DNA of 64,000 bases from Shimia sp. R9_2 (GCF_017743735.1 NZ_JAGHRO010000002.1:558001-622000); one strand, 5' to 3'. Positions 20,232 to 29,242 are shown, counted from the first letter of the stretch. Program-made: numbers and translations. The notes: generated from the letters alone by a model not told the origin.

Positions 20232-20981
20232 ATGACTGAGGCAACTGGCCGACTGGCTGGCAAAACAGCGCTCATCACGGCGGCGGGCCAGGGCATTGGC
20301 CGCGCCACCACAGAGCTCTTTGTGGCAGAAGGCGCCCAGGTCATCGCCAGCGATATCAACGATGTATCGCTGGCCGAGCTGGCCCAAATCGACGGCGTAA
20401 CCGCGCTCAAGCTTGATGTGACCGATGGTGCTGCGGTGGCAAAGGCCGCTGCCGACCTGCCCGCGCTGGACGTGCTCTTTAACTGCGCAGGCTATGTCGC
20501 AGGTGGCACCATTCTGGAGTGCTCGGAGAAAGACTGGGACTTCAGCTTTGATCTGAACGTCAAGGCCATGTACCGCCTGATCCAGCTGACCCTTCCAGGC
20601 ATGCTGGAAAACGGCGGCGGCTCAATCATCAACATGTCCTCCGTGGCGTCCTCCATGAAAGGCGTGCCAAACCGCTTTGCCTATTGCGCGTCCAAGGGCG
20701 CGGTTCTCGGCTTGACCAAAGCTGTGGCAGCCGATTACGTGGCGCAGGGCATCCGTTGCAACGCCATCTGCCCGGGCACCGTGGACAGCCCCAGCCTGCA
20801 TGATCGCCTGCGCGCCACAGGGGACTATGAGCAGGCAATGAGCGACTTTATTGCCCGCCAGCCCATGGGCCGCATCGGCGCAGCAGATGAAATCGCAGAG
20901 CTGGCGCTTTATCTGGCCAGCGACGCCAGCAAATACACTTCCGGCCAGCCCTTCGCCATCGATGGCGGCTGGACGATCTGA
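20232..20981 (+). CDS. SDR, probable 2-keto-3-deoxy-L-fuconate dehydrogenase
   Basis: A 249-residue classical SDR with TAAGQGIG at 16-23, the NCAG motif, SSVASS around the catalytic Ser and YCASK with Tyr and Lys. Close relatives oxidise 2-keto-3-deoxy-L-fuconate to the 2,4-diketo acid. The next gene encodes a hydrolase fit to cleave that product. Distance to the aldehyde dehydrogenase is 11 bp, so it is in the same operon. Other hydroxy-acid substrates remain possible. Confidence 0.8.
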   Translation: MTEATGRLAGKTALITAAGQGIGRATTELFVAEGAQVIASDINDVSLAELAQIDGVTALKLDVTDGAAVAKAAADLPALDVLFNCAGYVAGGTILECSEKDWDFSFDLNVKAMYRLIQLTLPGMLENGGGSIINMSSVASSMKGVPNRFAYCASKGAVLGLTKAVAADYVAQGIRCNAICPGTVDSPSLHDRLRATGDYEQAMSDFIARQPMGRIGAADEIAELALYLASDASKYTSGQPFAIDGGWTI

Positions 20982-20999
20982 GCGAGAAAGGACACCTCA

Positions 21000-21842
21000 A
21001 TGAAGCTTCTACGGTACGGCCCGGTCGGGGCAGAGAAACCCGGCCTGCAGGATGATGCGGGCAATATCCGCGATCTTTCCGGCCATGTGGATGACATCGC
21101 AGGCGCGGCGCTCAGCGACGAAAGCCTCGCCAAATTACGCGCGATCGACCCGGCCAGCCTTCCGGTGGTCGAAGGATCGCCACGCATCGGCGCGTGTGTA
21201 GGCCAAGTTGGCAAATTCATCTGCATCGGCCTTAACTACGCCGACCACGCCGCGGAATCCGGTATGGCTCTGCCAGAGGAGCCAGTGATCTTTTTTAAGG
21301 CCACTTCGGCAATTTCCGGCCCCAACGACGATGTTGAAATCCCCCGCACCTCGGTGAAATCCGACTGGGAGGTTGAACTGGGCGTGGTGATCGGCAAACA
21401 CACCAAATACGTCAGCAAAGAAAACGCATTGGACCATGTCGCAGGCTACTGCGTTGTCAACGACCTCTCTGAACGTGATTTCCAGCTGCACCGCTCTGGC
21501 CAATGGGTCAAAGGCAAATCTGCAGACACCTTCGGCCCCATCGGCCCTTGGCTGGTGACACGCGACGAAGTAGCAGACCCGCAGAACCTGCCGATGTATC
21601 TGGAGGTCAACGGCCACCGCTATCAGGACGGCTCCACCAAGACGATGCACTTTGACGTGGCCACCGTGATCTCGCACCTCAGCCAGTTCATGTCCCTGCA
21701 GCCGGGCGACGTGATCTCCACCGGCACCCCTCCGGGTGTGGGCATGGGCCAAAACCCGCAGACCTACCTCAAGCCAGGCGACAAAATGGAGCTGGGCATC
21801 GAAGGTCTGGGCGTTCAGAAACAAAACGTCATCGCAGGCTAA
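21000..21842 (+). CDS. FAH-family hydrolase, probable 2,4-diketo-3-deoxy-L-fuconate hydrolase
   Basis: A 280-residue fumarylacetoacetate hydrolase family protein. The core has CIGLNYADHAAE, the metal-binding acidic set in DWEVELGVVIG and NDLSERDFQL, and the late STGTPPGVGMG loop. In fucose loci these enzymes split 2,4-diketo-3-deoxy-L-fuconate into pyruvate and L-lactate. It is the last gene before a terminator. Confidence 0.83.
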   Translation: MKLLRYGPVGAEKPGLQDDAGNIRDLSGHVDDIAGAALSDESLAKLRAIDPASLPVVEGSPRIGACVGQVGKFICIGLNYADHAAESGMALPEEPVIFFKATSAISGPNDDVEIPRTSVKSDWEVELGVVIGKHTKYVSKENALDHVAGYCVVNDLSERDFQLHRSGQWVKGKSADTFGPIGPWLVTRDEVADPQNLPMYLEVNGHRYQDGSTKTMHFDVATVISHLSQFMSLQPGDVISTGTPPGVGMGQNPQTYLKPGDKMELGIEGLGVQKQNVIAG

Positions 21843-21866
21843 GTTGCCCTAACATAACATCGCCAA

Positions 21867-21898
21867 AAGGGCCGGACCGCCAAGCAGCTCCGGCCCTT
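21867..21898 (+). terminator. Terminator of the plus-strand sugar catabolic operon
   Basis: A 10-bp perfect stem AAGGGCCGGA / TCCGGCCCTT with a 12-base loop, then CTTCTTCTT, begins 25 bp after the FAH hydrolase stop. Confidence 0.75.
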
Positions 21899-22005
21899 CT
21901 TCTTCGCCTACCGCTCTGCGCATTCACGCACAGGCTTCGCGCCCAAACGCGAGTTTTCGCCCCCGCCGCCCGCTCCTAAACTCTCCCTAAGCAAAGGAGA
22001 GTCCC

Positions 22006-22500
22006 ATGACACAGCCCGCAGCAGCCCTCGCCCCCTCAGCACGCATCGGCCACGTCCATCTAAAAGTCGCCGATCTGGAACGCGCCATTGCCTTCTACGC
22101 AGATGTGCTGGGCTTTGAGGTACAAGCTCGCCTCGGCAGCGAAGCTGCGTTTCTTGGGGCGGACGGCTACCACCACCATATTGGCCTCAACACATGGCGC
22201 AGCAAAGGCGGCACGCCTGCGCCTGAGGGCCACACGGGCCTGTTTCACACCGCCCTGCTCTATGCCTCCCGCGCGGATCTCGCCACCGCCGTTAAGCGTG
22301 TCATAGATGCGGGCTTTCCGGTGATGGGGGCCTCTGATCACGGCGTCTCAGAAGCCATCTACTTCAACGATCCTGACGGCAATGGTGTCGAGCTTTATTG
22401 CGACCGCGACCCCGCAGAATGGCCGCGCCATGAAGACGGCTCTTTGCAGATGTACAGCCGCCCATTGCCCTTGGAGCAACTCCTGTCAGAGGCACGATAG
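22006..22500 (+). CDS. VOC-family (glyoxalase/catechol dioxygenase-like) protein
   Basis: A 164-residue vicinal-oxygen-chelate protein. It opens with GHVHLKVADLERAIAFYADV and has HHIGLN, GLFHTALLY and the closing metal-ligand pattern DPDGNGVELYCDR. This resembles CatE-type (catechol 2,3-dioxygenase) half-domains. GGAGAG precedes the ATG at 22006. It sits behind the sugar-operon terminator and therefore probably has its own promoter; no substrate can be named. Confidence 0.8.
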   Translation: MTQPAAALAPSARIGHVHLKVADLERAIAFYADVLGFEVQARLGSEAAFLGADGYHHHIGLNTWRSKGGTPAPEGHTGLFHTALLYASRADLATAVKRVIDAGFPVMGASDHGVSEAIYFNDPDGNGVELYCDRDPAEWPRHEDGSLQMYSRPLPLEQLLSEAR

Positions 22501-22558
22501 CCATCCACGTGCCGGCAAGAACATGCCGAAATCTCAGGGAAATCTACGTCAGCCGCAC

Positions 22559-22602
22559 TGTCATAAAGATGAGTATTTCTTGTCACAAAACTGAATCGGA
22601 CG
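22559..22602 (+). promoter_or_regulatory. PHO-box-like element upstream of phoX
   Basis: Four consecutive 11-bp units each begin with TG: TGTCATAAAGA, TGAGTATTTCT, TGTCACAAAAC and TGAATCGGACG. The first and third match the PhoB half-site TGTCA-N6 well, and the 11-bp period is that of PHO boxes. TAGCTT at 22608-22613 sits where a -10 box could be, but it is a weak match. Confidence 0.6.
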
Positions 22603-22665
22603 CATCCTAGCTTCTTTACCTAGTATTAACTTGGGGTGCGCCCCAGCCAGCTTAAGGAGCCAGCC

Positions 22666-24564
22666 ATGTCCCACGATGACCTGTCGTTTGACGAGATTGA
22701 CGAACTGATTTCCCCCCGCGCCGAAGAAACTGATTTTGATCGCGTGGTCGAAAGCGCCCTGTCTCGCCGTGGCTTTCTTGGCGGCGTGATGACCTTTGGT
22801 CTGGGCTCCTTCCTTGTCGGCACCACCGCTCTGACCCGCGATGCACAAGCTGGCGGCCATGGCCACGCTGACCGCTTCGGCTTCCACCAAATCCCTGCCA
22901 ATTCGGAAGACACGATCACCGTGCCCGAAGGTTTTGAGTGGGAACAGGTTGTCACATGGGGTGATCCGCTTTTCAGCAGCACCCCGGCGTTTGACGAAGC
23001 CACCCGTGGCACCGCCGCCTCTCAGGCCGGTGCCTTTGGCGACAACAACGATGGCATGGCCTTCTTCACCAAAGGTGGCCGTCATGTGATGGCGATCAAC
23101 AATGAATATACCAACCGCAAGATCCTCTGGGGCAACAACCCGGACGGCGCTTGGGTCACGGATGACGATGTTGAAAAAGGTATGATGGCCCATGGTGTGT
23201 CTGTAGTCGAAGTGGCGCGCGGGGATGATGGCAAATGGCAAGTTGTGATCGACAGCGACCTGAACCGCCGCGTGACACCGCAAACCGATATGGAGATCAC
23301 CGGCCCCGCAGCAGGCCATGACCTCATGAAAACCACCGCCGATCCAACCGGCACCACCTGCAAAGGCACTTGGAACAACTGTGGCAACGGCGAAACCCCT
23401 TGGGGCACCTATCTGGCCTGCGAAGAAAACTTCAACGGTTACTTCTCCGCAGAAGATGAGGCCCATGAGGTCAGCGCAGAGCTCAAGCGCTACGGTGTCT
23501 CTTCCAAAGACTGGGGCTATGGCTGGGCCAAAGTGGATCCGCGCTTTGATGTTGCCAAAGATCCAAATGAACCCAACCGCGCGGGCTATGTGGTGGAAAT
23601 CGACCCGTTTGACCCAACCTCAACCCCGAAGAAACGCACAGCACTCGGCCGTTTCAAACATGAAAACGCCGCCGTGGTTGTAGCCGCCAATGGCAAGGTT
23701 GTCGTCTATATGGGCGATGATGAACGCGGCGAGTTTCTCTATAAATTTGTCTCCGAAGGCACCTATTCCGGCGTCGGCGACAACTCGGATCTTCTGGAAA
23801 GCGGCGATCTATTTGTGGCCAAATTCCACGATGACATGCGCGGCGAATGGCTGGCACTGACACCGGAAACCACCGGCATGACCGAGGCGGAAATCCGCAT
23901 TCACACCCGTCAGGCCGCCTCCAAAGTGGGTGCCACCACCATGGATCGCCCGGAATGGGTCGCGGTGAACCCCACCAAGACCGAGGCCTATGTCGCCCTC
24001 ACCAACAACAAGAACCGCGGCGTGAAGCCCAATGCAGGTGGCGATGACACCTCCGCAAACGGCCCCAACCCGCGTGTTGAAAACCACTACGGCCAAATCG
24101 CGCGCTGGATGGCGGATGATGAGGACCACACATCAACCGGCTTCAGCTGGAACCTGTTCGCGCTTGCGGGCAACCCGGATGTTCACAGCGATGCATATGC
24201 AGGCAGCGAGAACATCAATGCCGGAAATATGTTCAACTCACCCGACGGCATGGCCTTTGACAGCACCGGCCTGTTGTGGATCCAGACCGACGGCAACTAT
24301 TCTAATGCCGAAGACTTTGCGGGCATGGGCAACAACCAGATGCTCGCAGGCGACACCGTAACCGGCGAAATCCGCCGCTTTCTGGTGGGGCCAAAAGAAT
24401 GCGAAGTCACCGGCGTGTGCTGGTCCCCGGACCGCCGCACCATGTTTGTCGGAATTCAGCATCCTGGCGAGCGCGGCGACTCTCACTTCCCTGACGGCGG
24501 CACCTCTGTGCCACGGTCCGGTGTATTTGCAGTCCGTCGCACCGACGGCGGCCTGATCGGATAA
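22666..24564 (+). CDS. phoX: PhoX-family alkaline phosphatase, Tat-exported (DUF839)
   Basis: A 632-residue PhoX-type protein. Unlike most Tat substrates it has a long leader before the twin-arginine motif SRRGFLGG at residues 33-40, which is usual for PhoX. The mature part includes family stretches such as NNEYTNRKILWG, ACEENFNGYF, YVVEIDPFDP and SPDGMAFDSTGLLWIQTDGN. PhoX frees phosphate from organic esters in the periplasm with calcium and iron. AAGGAG at 22654-22659 fixes the start. The upstream PHO-box-like repeats suggest induction by phosphate starvation. It is a single-gene unit with its own terminator. Confidence 0.86.
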   Translation: MSHDDLSFDEIDELISPRAEETDFDRVVESALSRRGFLGGVMTFGLGSFLVGTTALTRDAQAGGHGHADRFGFHQIPANSEDTITVPEGFEWEQVVTWGDPLFSSTPAFDEATRGTAASQAGAFGDNNDGMAFFTKGGRHVMAINNEYTNRKILWGNNPDGAWVTDDDVEKGMMAHGVSVVEVARGDDGKWQVVIDSDLNRRVTPQTDMEITGPAAGHDLMKTTADPTGTTCKGTWNNCGNGETPWGTYLACEENFNGYFSAEDEAHEVSAELKRYGVSSKDWGYGWAKVDPRFDVAKDPNEPNRAGYVVEIDPFDPTSTPKKRTALGRFKHENAAVVVAANGKVVVYMGDDERGEFLYKFVSEGTYSGVGDNSDLLESGDLFVAKFHDDMRGEWLALTPETTGMTEAEIRIHTRQAASKVGATTMDRPEWVAVNPTKTEAYVALTNNKNRGVKPNAGGDDTSANGPNPRVENHYGQIARWMADDEDHTSTGFSWNLFALAGNPDVHSDAYAGSENINAGNMFNSPDGMAFDSTGLLWIQTDGNYSNAEDFAGMGNNQMLAGDTVTGEIRRFLVGPKECEVTGVCWSPDRRTMFVGIQHPGERGDSHFPDGGTSVPRSGVFAVRRTDGGLIG

Positions 24565-24614
24565 CGACGACGCCTATTCTGACTACCAAAACGCTTTTTA
24601 GCACCAAAACATTC

Positions 24615-24644
24615 GCCCCCGATCTCACTTTGGTCGGGGGCTTT
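24615..24644 (+). terminator. Terminator after phoX
   Basis: An 8-bp stem GCCCCCGA / TCGGGGGC with an 11-base loop is followed by TTT, 50 bp after the phoX stop. Confidence 0.7.
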
Positions 24645-24682
24645 CCTATTTGGCGGCAGTGAGTGCAAAAACGGCGACGATC

Positions 24683-25411
24683 TCAGCCGCGGCCGATATA
24701 GGGCATTTTGGTTGCCATAACGGTCATGAACTGCACATTTGCGCTCAGCGGCAGCTCCGCCATATGCAACACCGATTTGGCGGCATCTTCCACATCCATC
24801 GATGGATTAGGCGTTTTGCCCTCCGCAATCAGCCGCTCGTTGATACCCGTCACCATATCGGTGGCGGCGTTGCCAATATCAATTTGCCCGCAAGCCACAT
24901 CATAGCCGCGCCCATCCAGCGAGAGGCTCCGCGTCAGCCCCGTAATCGCGTGTTTGGTCAATGTGTAGCACACCGAACCTTCGCGCGGCACATGCGCTGC
25001 CAGCGAGCCATTATTGATGATCCGCCCACCCTGCGGCGACTGACGCCGCATCTGCGCAAAGGCAAGTTTCGCGGCAATGAACATGCCACGCACGTTCACA
25101 TCAAGCACCTGATCAAACCCACCAAGATCAATTTCATCAATCGGCCCCACGGGGCCAAACATACCGGCGTTGTTGAACAATGCATCAAGGCGCTCGGTGC
25201 GGGCGACAAACCGAGCAAAAGCGCTTTCCATAGCTGCCGCATCGGTCACATCTGCCACCAGCGGCACCGCAGTGTCATAGGTGCTGGCCAGCTCCTGTAG
25301 CCTGTCTTCGCTGCGGGCCAAAACACCCACGCGCCAGCCCGCCTTCAGAAACACTTCTGCCGTCGCGCGCCCGATCCCCTGGCTTGCGCCGGTCACAATG
25401 ATGCTCTTCAT
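24683..25411 (-). CDS. Short-chain dehydrogenase/reductase
   Basis: A 242-residue classical SDR with TGASQGIG at 7-14, the motif NNAG, NNGSLAAH around the catalytic Ser, and YTLTKHA with Tyr and Lys. Substrate is not recognisable. Its ATG overlaps the stop of the helicase gene (25408-25411), so it is translated from the helicase transcript, an unexpected partner for a metabolic enzyme. Confidence 0.85.
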   Translation of the reverse strand: MKSIIVTGASQGIGRATAEVFLKAGWRVGVLARSEDRLQELASTYDTAVPLVADVTDAAAMESAFARFVARTERLDALFNNAGMFGPVGPIDEIDLGGFDQVLDVNVRGMFIAAKLAFAQMRRQSPQGGRIINNGSLAAHVPREGSVCYTLTKHAITGLTRSLSLDGRGYDVACGQIDIGNAATDMVTGINERLIAEGKTPNPSMDVEDAAKSVLHMAELPLSANVQFMTVMATKMPYIGRG

Positions 25412-26940
25412 GCGCTCTCCTCCTGCGCTTCCAAGGTCAATGGGGCTGGCGCGGTGATCAGATCATCCACCCGCAGCCCGTCTGATGGTTTGGCCAACCG
25501 GTTGCGCACCACCCAATAGAGGCGCTCGCTGGCCCGTGTGATCGCCACATAGGCCAGCCGCTTCCACAAAGGCTGCCCCGCCTCCATCCGGTTCATTCTT
25601 GCTGCCACAAACAAGTCCGGCGCAAAGACCTGCACATTCTCCCACTGAGAACCCTGCGCCTTGTGAATGGTGACTGCGGCCCCGTGCAGAAAGGTTGCGC
25701 CCATGCGCGCCGCATAAGGAATAAACGGCTCTTCCGCCTCCGGTGCTTCGATCTTCACAATCGAAGCCGCCGAGACCCGCGGATCTTCTGCGCCCATCAC
25801 ATGCAATCGCGAAAAGCCCGGTTTACGCCCCGGCCCGAGATAGATCACCTGCGCGCCTTTGATGAGCCCACGCGCCTCCAGATCCAGCCGCTTCTTACGG
25901 TGCTTAAGCGGCAGCTCGATCCCGTCACAAATCAGCGGCTCCCCCTCAAGCAATTCATCTTCAGGTGCGCCATGCACATGGCGAAACGCGTGGATCAGCC
26001 GAATGCGCGTCGCATTGCGCCACACCAAAACCGGGCTGCGCGCCATTAGGTCCACCTCAACCCGCTGCGCATACTGCACCCGATCATCCTTGCGCGCGGT
26101 TTCTTCCACCATGCGCTCAAAGTCGTGAAACTCCATCTGCGGGTCGGCCAAAGCATGGGCCAGATCCAGGATCGGGTTGTCTGCCTCCTGACGGTGGATC
26201 CGCTCCAGATTATAGACCGACGGCGCAGGCAGCTTATCAAACACCATCGCCCCGGATTGGTTCACCGGTGCCAGCTGCGCAGGATCTCCAAACAACACCA
26301 GCGTGGAGAAAATCTCCTTCAGGTCATCAAACTGCTTGTCATCCAGCATCGAGCTTTCATCGATAAAGCCAATATCCAGCGGCTCATCGCGCCGCTTCCA
26401 GCCGGTGATAAAATCACTGCCCCGCAGCCCCGCAGCCGCCAGCGCGCCGGGGATGGATTTATGTACCTTGTAGAACTCCAGCGCCCGGTCCAGCGCCTCA
26501 TCGGTGAGGCCCTCAATCTCCGGGCGTTCTCCGTTCTCGGCCAGCCACTCCGCAATCTTCTCGTATTCAGGATCATAGACCGGTGTATAGATGATGCGGT
26601 GAATGGTGGTCGCAGGCACCCCGCGCATCCGCAGCACACTGGCCGCCTTGTTGGTCGGCGCCAAAACCGCCAACGTCCGGCGATCTTTCTTCTTTTTGCC
26701 CTCAAAATCACCAGAAACGATGTCCACACCGGCCTCTTCCAGCGCCTTCACAAGCTCCGAAAGCAACAAGGTTTTACCGGATCCGGCCTTGCCGGTCACA
26801 GCCGCGATGGCCTGTTTGCCTTCCGTGGGCGGGCTCAACAGCCCCTCGTCCAGATCCACCCCCAGCCCTTTGAGCAGGGTGGAAATATTGTCAAAGGCGT
26901 CAGCCTGATCATGGCTGAAAGTGATGGATGTACTGCTCAT
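25408..26940 (-). CDS. RecD-like ATP-dependent DNA helicase (SF1)
   Basis: A 510-residue superfamily-1 helicase. Walker A GKAGSGKT is at 50-57, VLAPTNKAASVLR is motif Ia, FIDESSMLD is motif II, LFGDPAQLAPV is motif III, and TIHKAQGSQWENV with AYVAITRASERLYWVV gives motifs V and VI. It is shorter than RecD2 and lacks a long N-terminal region, matching the small RecD-like helicases of alphaproteobacteria. A role in DNA repair or replication-fork processing is expected, but none is established for this branch. Confidence 0.87.
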   Translation of the reverse strand: MSSTSITFSHDQADAFDNISTLLKGLGVDLDEGLLSPPTEGKQAIAAVTGKAGSGKTLLLSELVKALEEAGVDIVSGDFEGKKKKDRRTLAVLAPTNKAASVLRMRGVPATTIHRIIYTPVYDPEYEKIAEWLAENGERPEIEGLTDEALDRALEFYKVHKSIPGALAAAGLRGSDFITGWKRRDEPLDIGFIDESSMLDDKQFDDLKEIFSTLVLFGDPAQLAPVNQSGAMVFDKLPAPSVYNLERIHRQEADNPILDLAHALADPQMEFHDFERMVEETARKDDRVQYAQRVEVDLMARSPVLVWRNATRIRLIHAFRHVHGAPEDELLEGEPLICDGIELPLKHRKKRLDLEARGLIKGAQVIYLGPGRKPGFSRLHVMGAEDPRVSAASIVKIEAPEAEEPFIPYAARMGATFLHGAAVTIHKAQGSQWENVQVFAPDLFVAARMNRMEAGQPLWKRLAYVAITRASERLYWVVRNRLAKPSDGLRVDDLITAPAPLTLEAQEESA

Positions 26941-27005
26941 GGCGCGACCCTATAGCGGGCGGCCCGCAGGAGCCAGCAGCTTTCGCTCAACGCCACCCGC
27001 CAGGC

Positions 27006-27021
27006 GCGCAATCTCTGCGCA
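27006..27021. repeat. Copy A of a 16-bp repeat GCGCAATCTCTGCGCA
   Basis: Exact match to copy B at 27842-27857; it lies just after the stop of the VOC gene and before the helicase promoter. Its TGCGCA/TGCGCA arms are less complete than in copy B. Confidence 0.7.
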
Positions 27022-27024
27022 GCT

Positions 27025-27777
27025 CTATCCTGCCCATCGTATTTTCAAACGCTCCAGATCCTCAAAGCCCGCATCAGCAGCAGAGGCAATCGTCACCCCC
27101 ACATAGCCAGCCTCGCCCTCCTCCGGCACCCGTACCGTCTCAAGCGCAGCCACATGTTGCAGCTCAAGCACCGTATAGCGGCGCTGATAGGTCCACGTGC
27201 GATTGCCCACAGCCACCAGATCCGCTTCCGGCGGCTGCTCTTCTGTGAAAGCGTAAAAATGCAGAATAAAGCCGTAGTCCGTCAGCGGCTGCACCGACAA
27301 TTTGCGCATTCCCCAGCGCAGAAGCGTGGGCTCCACTGCTTCAAGATCCGCGATCCGAAAGGTCACAAGGCTCAGATGTGCCCCGCCTCCCAATAGCGCC
27401 GCATCACTGGAAACCGGGCCCCGCGCGCCTTTGAAGGCATGATCAATCAGCTCAATTGAAAACCCTTCAGGATCCGCAAAATGCGCCAGATAGCCGACAT
27501 CTTCAAATTGGTGCGGCTCAGAGACCGCGACACCAGCCTTGGCCAGCTGCGCGCAGGCCAGCTCAATATCCGGCACCGACAGCGCGATCTTCCAGTAGAG
27601 GTCGCTGCGCGTGGCCTGATAGCCCTCGTGCGCCTGCTCAAAAACCAGTGCGGCCTCATCGCCGCCGTAACCGATACGCCCAGCGCCCAGATCCCGCATG
27701 CCCAGCACGTCGCAATAAAACTGCTTTTGCCGGTCCGGATCCAAGACCCGCAAAGTCACTGTGTCTAGTTTTGCCAT
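27025..27777 (-). CDS. Two-domain VOC-family protein
   Basis: A 250-residue protein with two vicinal-oxygen-chelate modules. The first starts TVTLRVLDPDRQKQFYCDVL and contains ADPEGFSIELIDHAF, and the second starts HLSLVTFRIADLEAVEP. ATG 27777 is preferred over ATG 27783 because a G-rich Shine-Dalgarno (GAGGGGGG) is correctly spaced for it. It resembles glyoxalase or dioxygenase-like VOC proteins of unknown substrate. The gene is flanked on both sides by the same 16-bp repeat. Confidence 0.8.
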   Translation of the reverse strand: MAKLDTVTLRVLDPDRQKQFYCDVLGMRDLGAGRIGYGGDEAALVFEQAHEGYQATRSDLYWKIALSVPDIELACAQLAKAGVAVSEPHQFEDVGYLAHFADPEGFSIELIDHAFKGARGPVSSDAALLGGGAHLSLVTFRIADLEAVEPTLLRWGMRKLSVQPLTDYGFILHFYAFTEEQPPEADLVAVGNRTWTYQRRYTVLELQHVAALETVRVPEEGEAGYVGVTIASAADAGFEDLERLKIRWAG

Positions 27778-27838
27778 GGCCATCCCCCCTCTTGATCTAG
27801 ATCCCTAACGCCCCAGTCCCCAACGGACCACCCCGTAG

Positions 27839-27859
27839 GGTGCGCAATCTCTGCGCACC
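27839..27859. repeat. Copy B of the 16-bp repeat, forming a perfect hairpin
   Basis: GGTGCGCA-ATCTC-TGCGCACC is an 8-bp perfect stem with a 5-base loop containing the repeat at 27842-27857. It lies between the VOC gene start and the ccr terminator and looks like a small dispersed REP-type element. Confidence 0.7.
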
Positions 27860-27892
27860 GCGCCACGCAAAACCGACCCGAAGACACAAAAA

Positions 27893-27918
27893 CCCCCGAA
27901 CCATCTCTGATCCGGGGG
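27893..27918 (-). terminator. Terminator of ccr
   Basis: Stem CCCCCG / CGGGGG (with flanking GA/TC pairing); on the minus strand the stem is followed by TTTTTGTGT, a good T tract, 37 bp past the ccr stop. Confidence 0.8.
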
Positions 27919-27955
27919 CAGGAGGAAAACGGGGGAAACCGTTTGACCAATCTTG

Positions 27956-29242
27956 TTACTTACCAGCCTCAAGCACGTCTTCCAGCGTGCGCAGGCCGGT
28001 CTTAGGCGCCTGCACCAGCACGGACATGTTGCCCGGCTTGTGCTCGTTGCGCAGCATCTTCATGTGCGCGTCGGGCAGCTCTGCCCATGGGAACACTTCG
28101 GACATGCACGGATCCAGACGACGCTCCACCATCAGTTGGTTGGCAGCGGAGGCCTGCTTCAGGTGCGCAAAGTGGGAGCCCTGCAGACGCTTCTGGTGCA
28201 TCCACATGTAGCGCACATCAAAGGTACAGTTGAAACCGGAGGTACCGGCGCAGATCACAACCATGCCGCCTTTTTTCACCACAAAGGTGGACACAGGGAA
28301 AGTACTTTCGCCTGGATGTTCAAACACCATATCGACGTTCACGCCTTTGCCGGTGATGTCCCAGATGGCTTTGCCGAACTTGCGCGCCTCTTTGAACCAC
28401 TCGGCATATTCCGGCGTGTTCACTGTCGGCAGCTGACCCCAGCAGTTGAAGTCTTTACGGTTGAGCACACCTTTGGCACCGAGGCTTATGACAAAGTCAC
28501 GCTTGCTCTCGTCAGAGATCACACCAATGGCGTTGGCCCCTGCGGTGTTGATCAGCTGGATCGCATATGAACCCAGACCACCGGACGCGCCCCAAACCAG
28601 CACGTTCTGACCCGGCTTCAGGTCATGCGGCTCGTGACCAAACAGCATACGGTAAGCGGTTGCCAGCGTTAGCGTGTAGCACGCGCTCTCTTCCCAGGTC
28701 AGGTGCTTGGGGCGTGGCATCAACTGCTGTGCTTGCACCCGTGTGAACTGGGAGAAAGACCCATCTGGTGTCTCATAGCCCCAGATGCGCTGGCTGTCGG
28801 AATACATCGGATCGCCACCGTTGCAGTGCTCGTCGTCGCCGTCATCCTGGTTGCAGTGGATCACAACTTCGTCGCCAACTTTCCAGCGCTTCACCTTGTC
28901 ACCCACGGCCCAAACGATGCCGGACGCATCAGAACCCGCAATGTGGTAAGGCTGCTTGTGCACATCAAACATGGACACAGGCACACCGAGGCCCGCCCAA
29001 ACACCGTTGTAGTTCACACCGGCGGCCATCACCAAAACCAGCACCTCGTGGCTGTCGAGCGTTGGTACGTCGACAACTTCCTGAAGCATCGCCTTGTCCG
29101 GCTCGCCCTGACGCTCACGACGGATGGCCCAAGCATACATCTGCTTTGGGACGTGCCCCATGGGAGGCATTTCACCAACCTCATAGAGGTCCTTCTTGGG
29201 CGCATCGTAGGTCAAAATGCTGTTTTCGGTATCCAGAGCCAT
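27956..29242 (-). CDS. ccr: Crotonyl-CoA carboxylase/reductase
   Basis: A 428-residue medium-chain dehydrogenase of the Ccr type. Family hallmarks are AAGVNYNGVWAGLG near residue 65, HCNQDDGDDEHCNGGDPM, and the NADPH-binding stretch GASGGLGSYAIQLI. It reductively carboxylates crotonyl-CoA to ethylmalonyl-CoA with NADPH and CO2, the key step of the ethylmalonyl-CoA pathway for acetyl-CoA assimilation. ATG 29242 has AGGAGG upstream; an extension to 29329 is unlike the family. Ecm is encoded divergently nearby, with the acyltransferase gene between them. Confidence 0.95.
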   Translation of the reverse strand: MALDTENSILTYDAPKKDLYEVGEMPPMGHVPKQMYAWAIRRERQGEPDKAMLQEVVDVPTLDSHEVLVLVMAAGVNYNGVWAGLGVPVSMFDVHKQPYHIAGSDASGIVWAVGDKVKRWKVGDEVVIHCNQDDGDDEHCNGGDPMYSDSQRIWGYETPDGSFSQFTRVQAQQLMPRPKHLTWEESACYTLTLATAYRMLFGHEPHDLKPGQNVLVWGASGGLGSYAIQLINTAGANAIGVISDESKRDFVISLGAKGVLNRKDFNCWGQLPTVNTPEYAEWFKEARKFGKAIWDITGKGVNVDMVFEHPGESTFPVSTFVVKKGGMVVICAGTSGFNCTFDVRYMWMHQKRLQGSHFAHLKQASAANQLMVERRLDPCMSEVFPWAELPDAHMKMLRNEHKPGNMSVLVQAPKTGLRTLEDVLEAGK

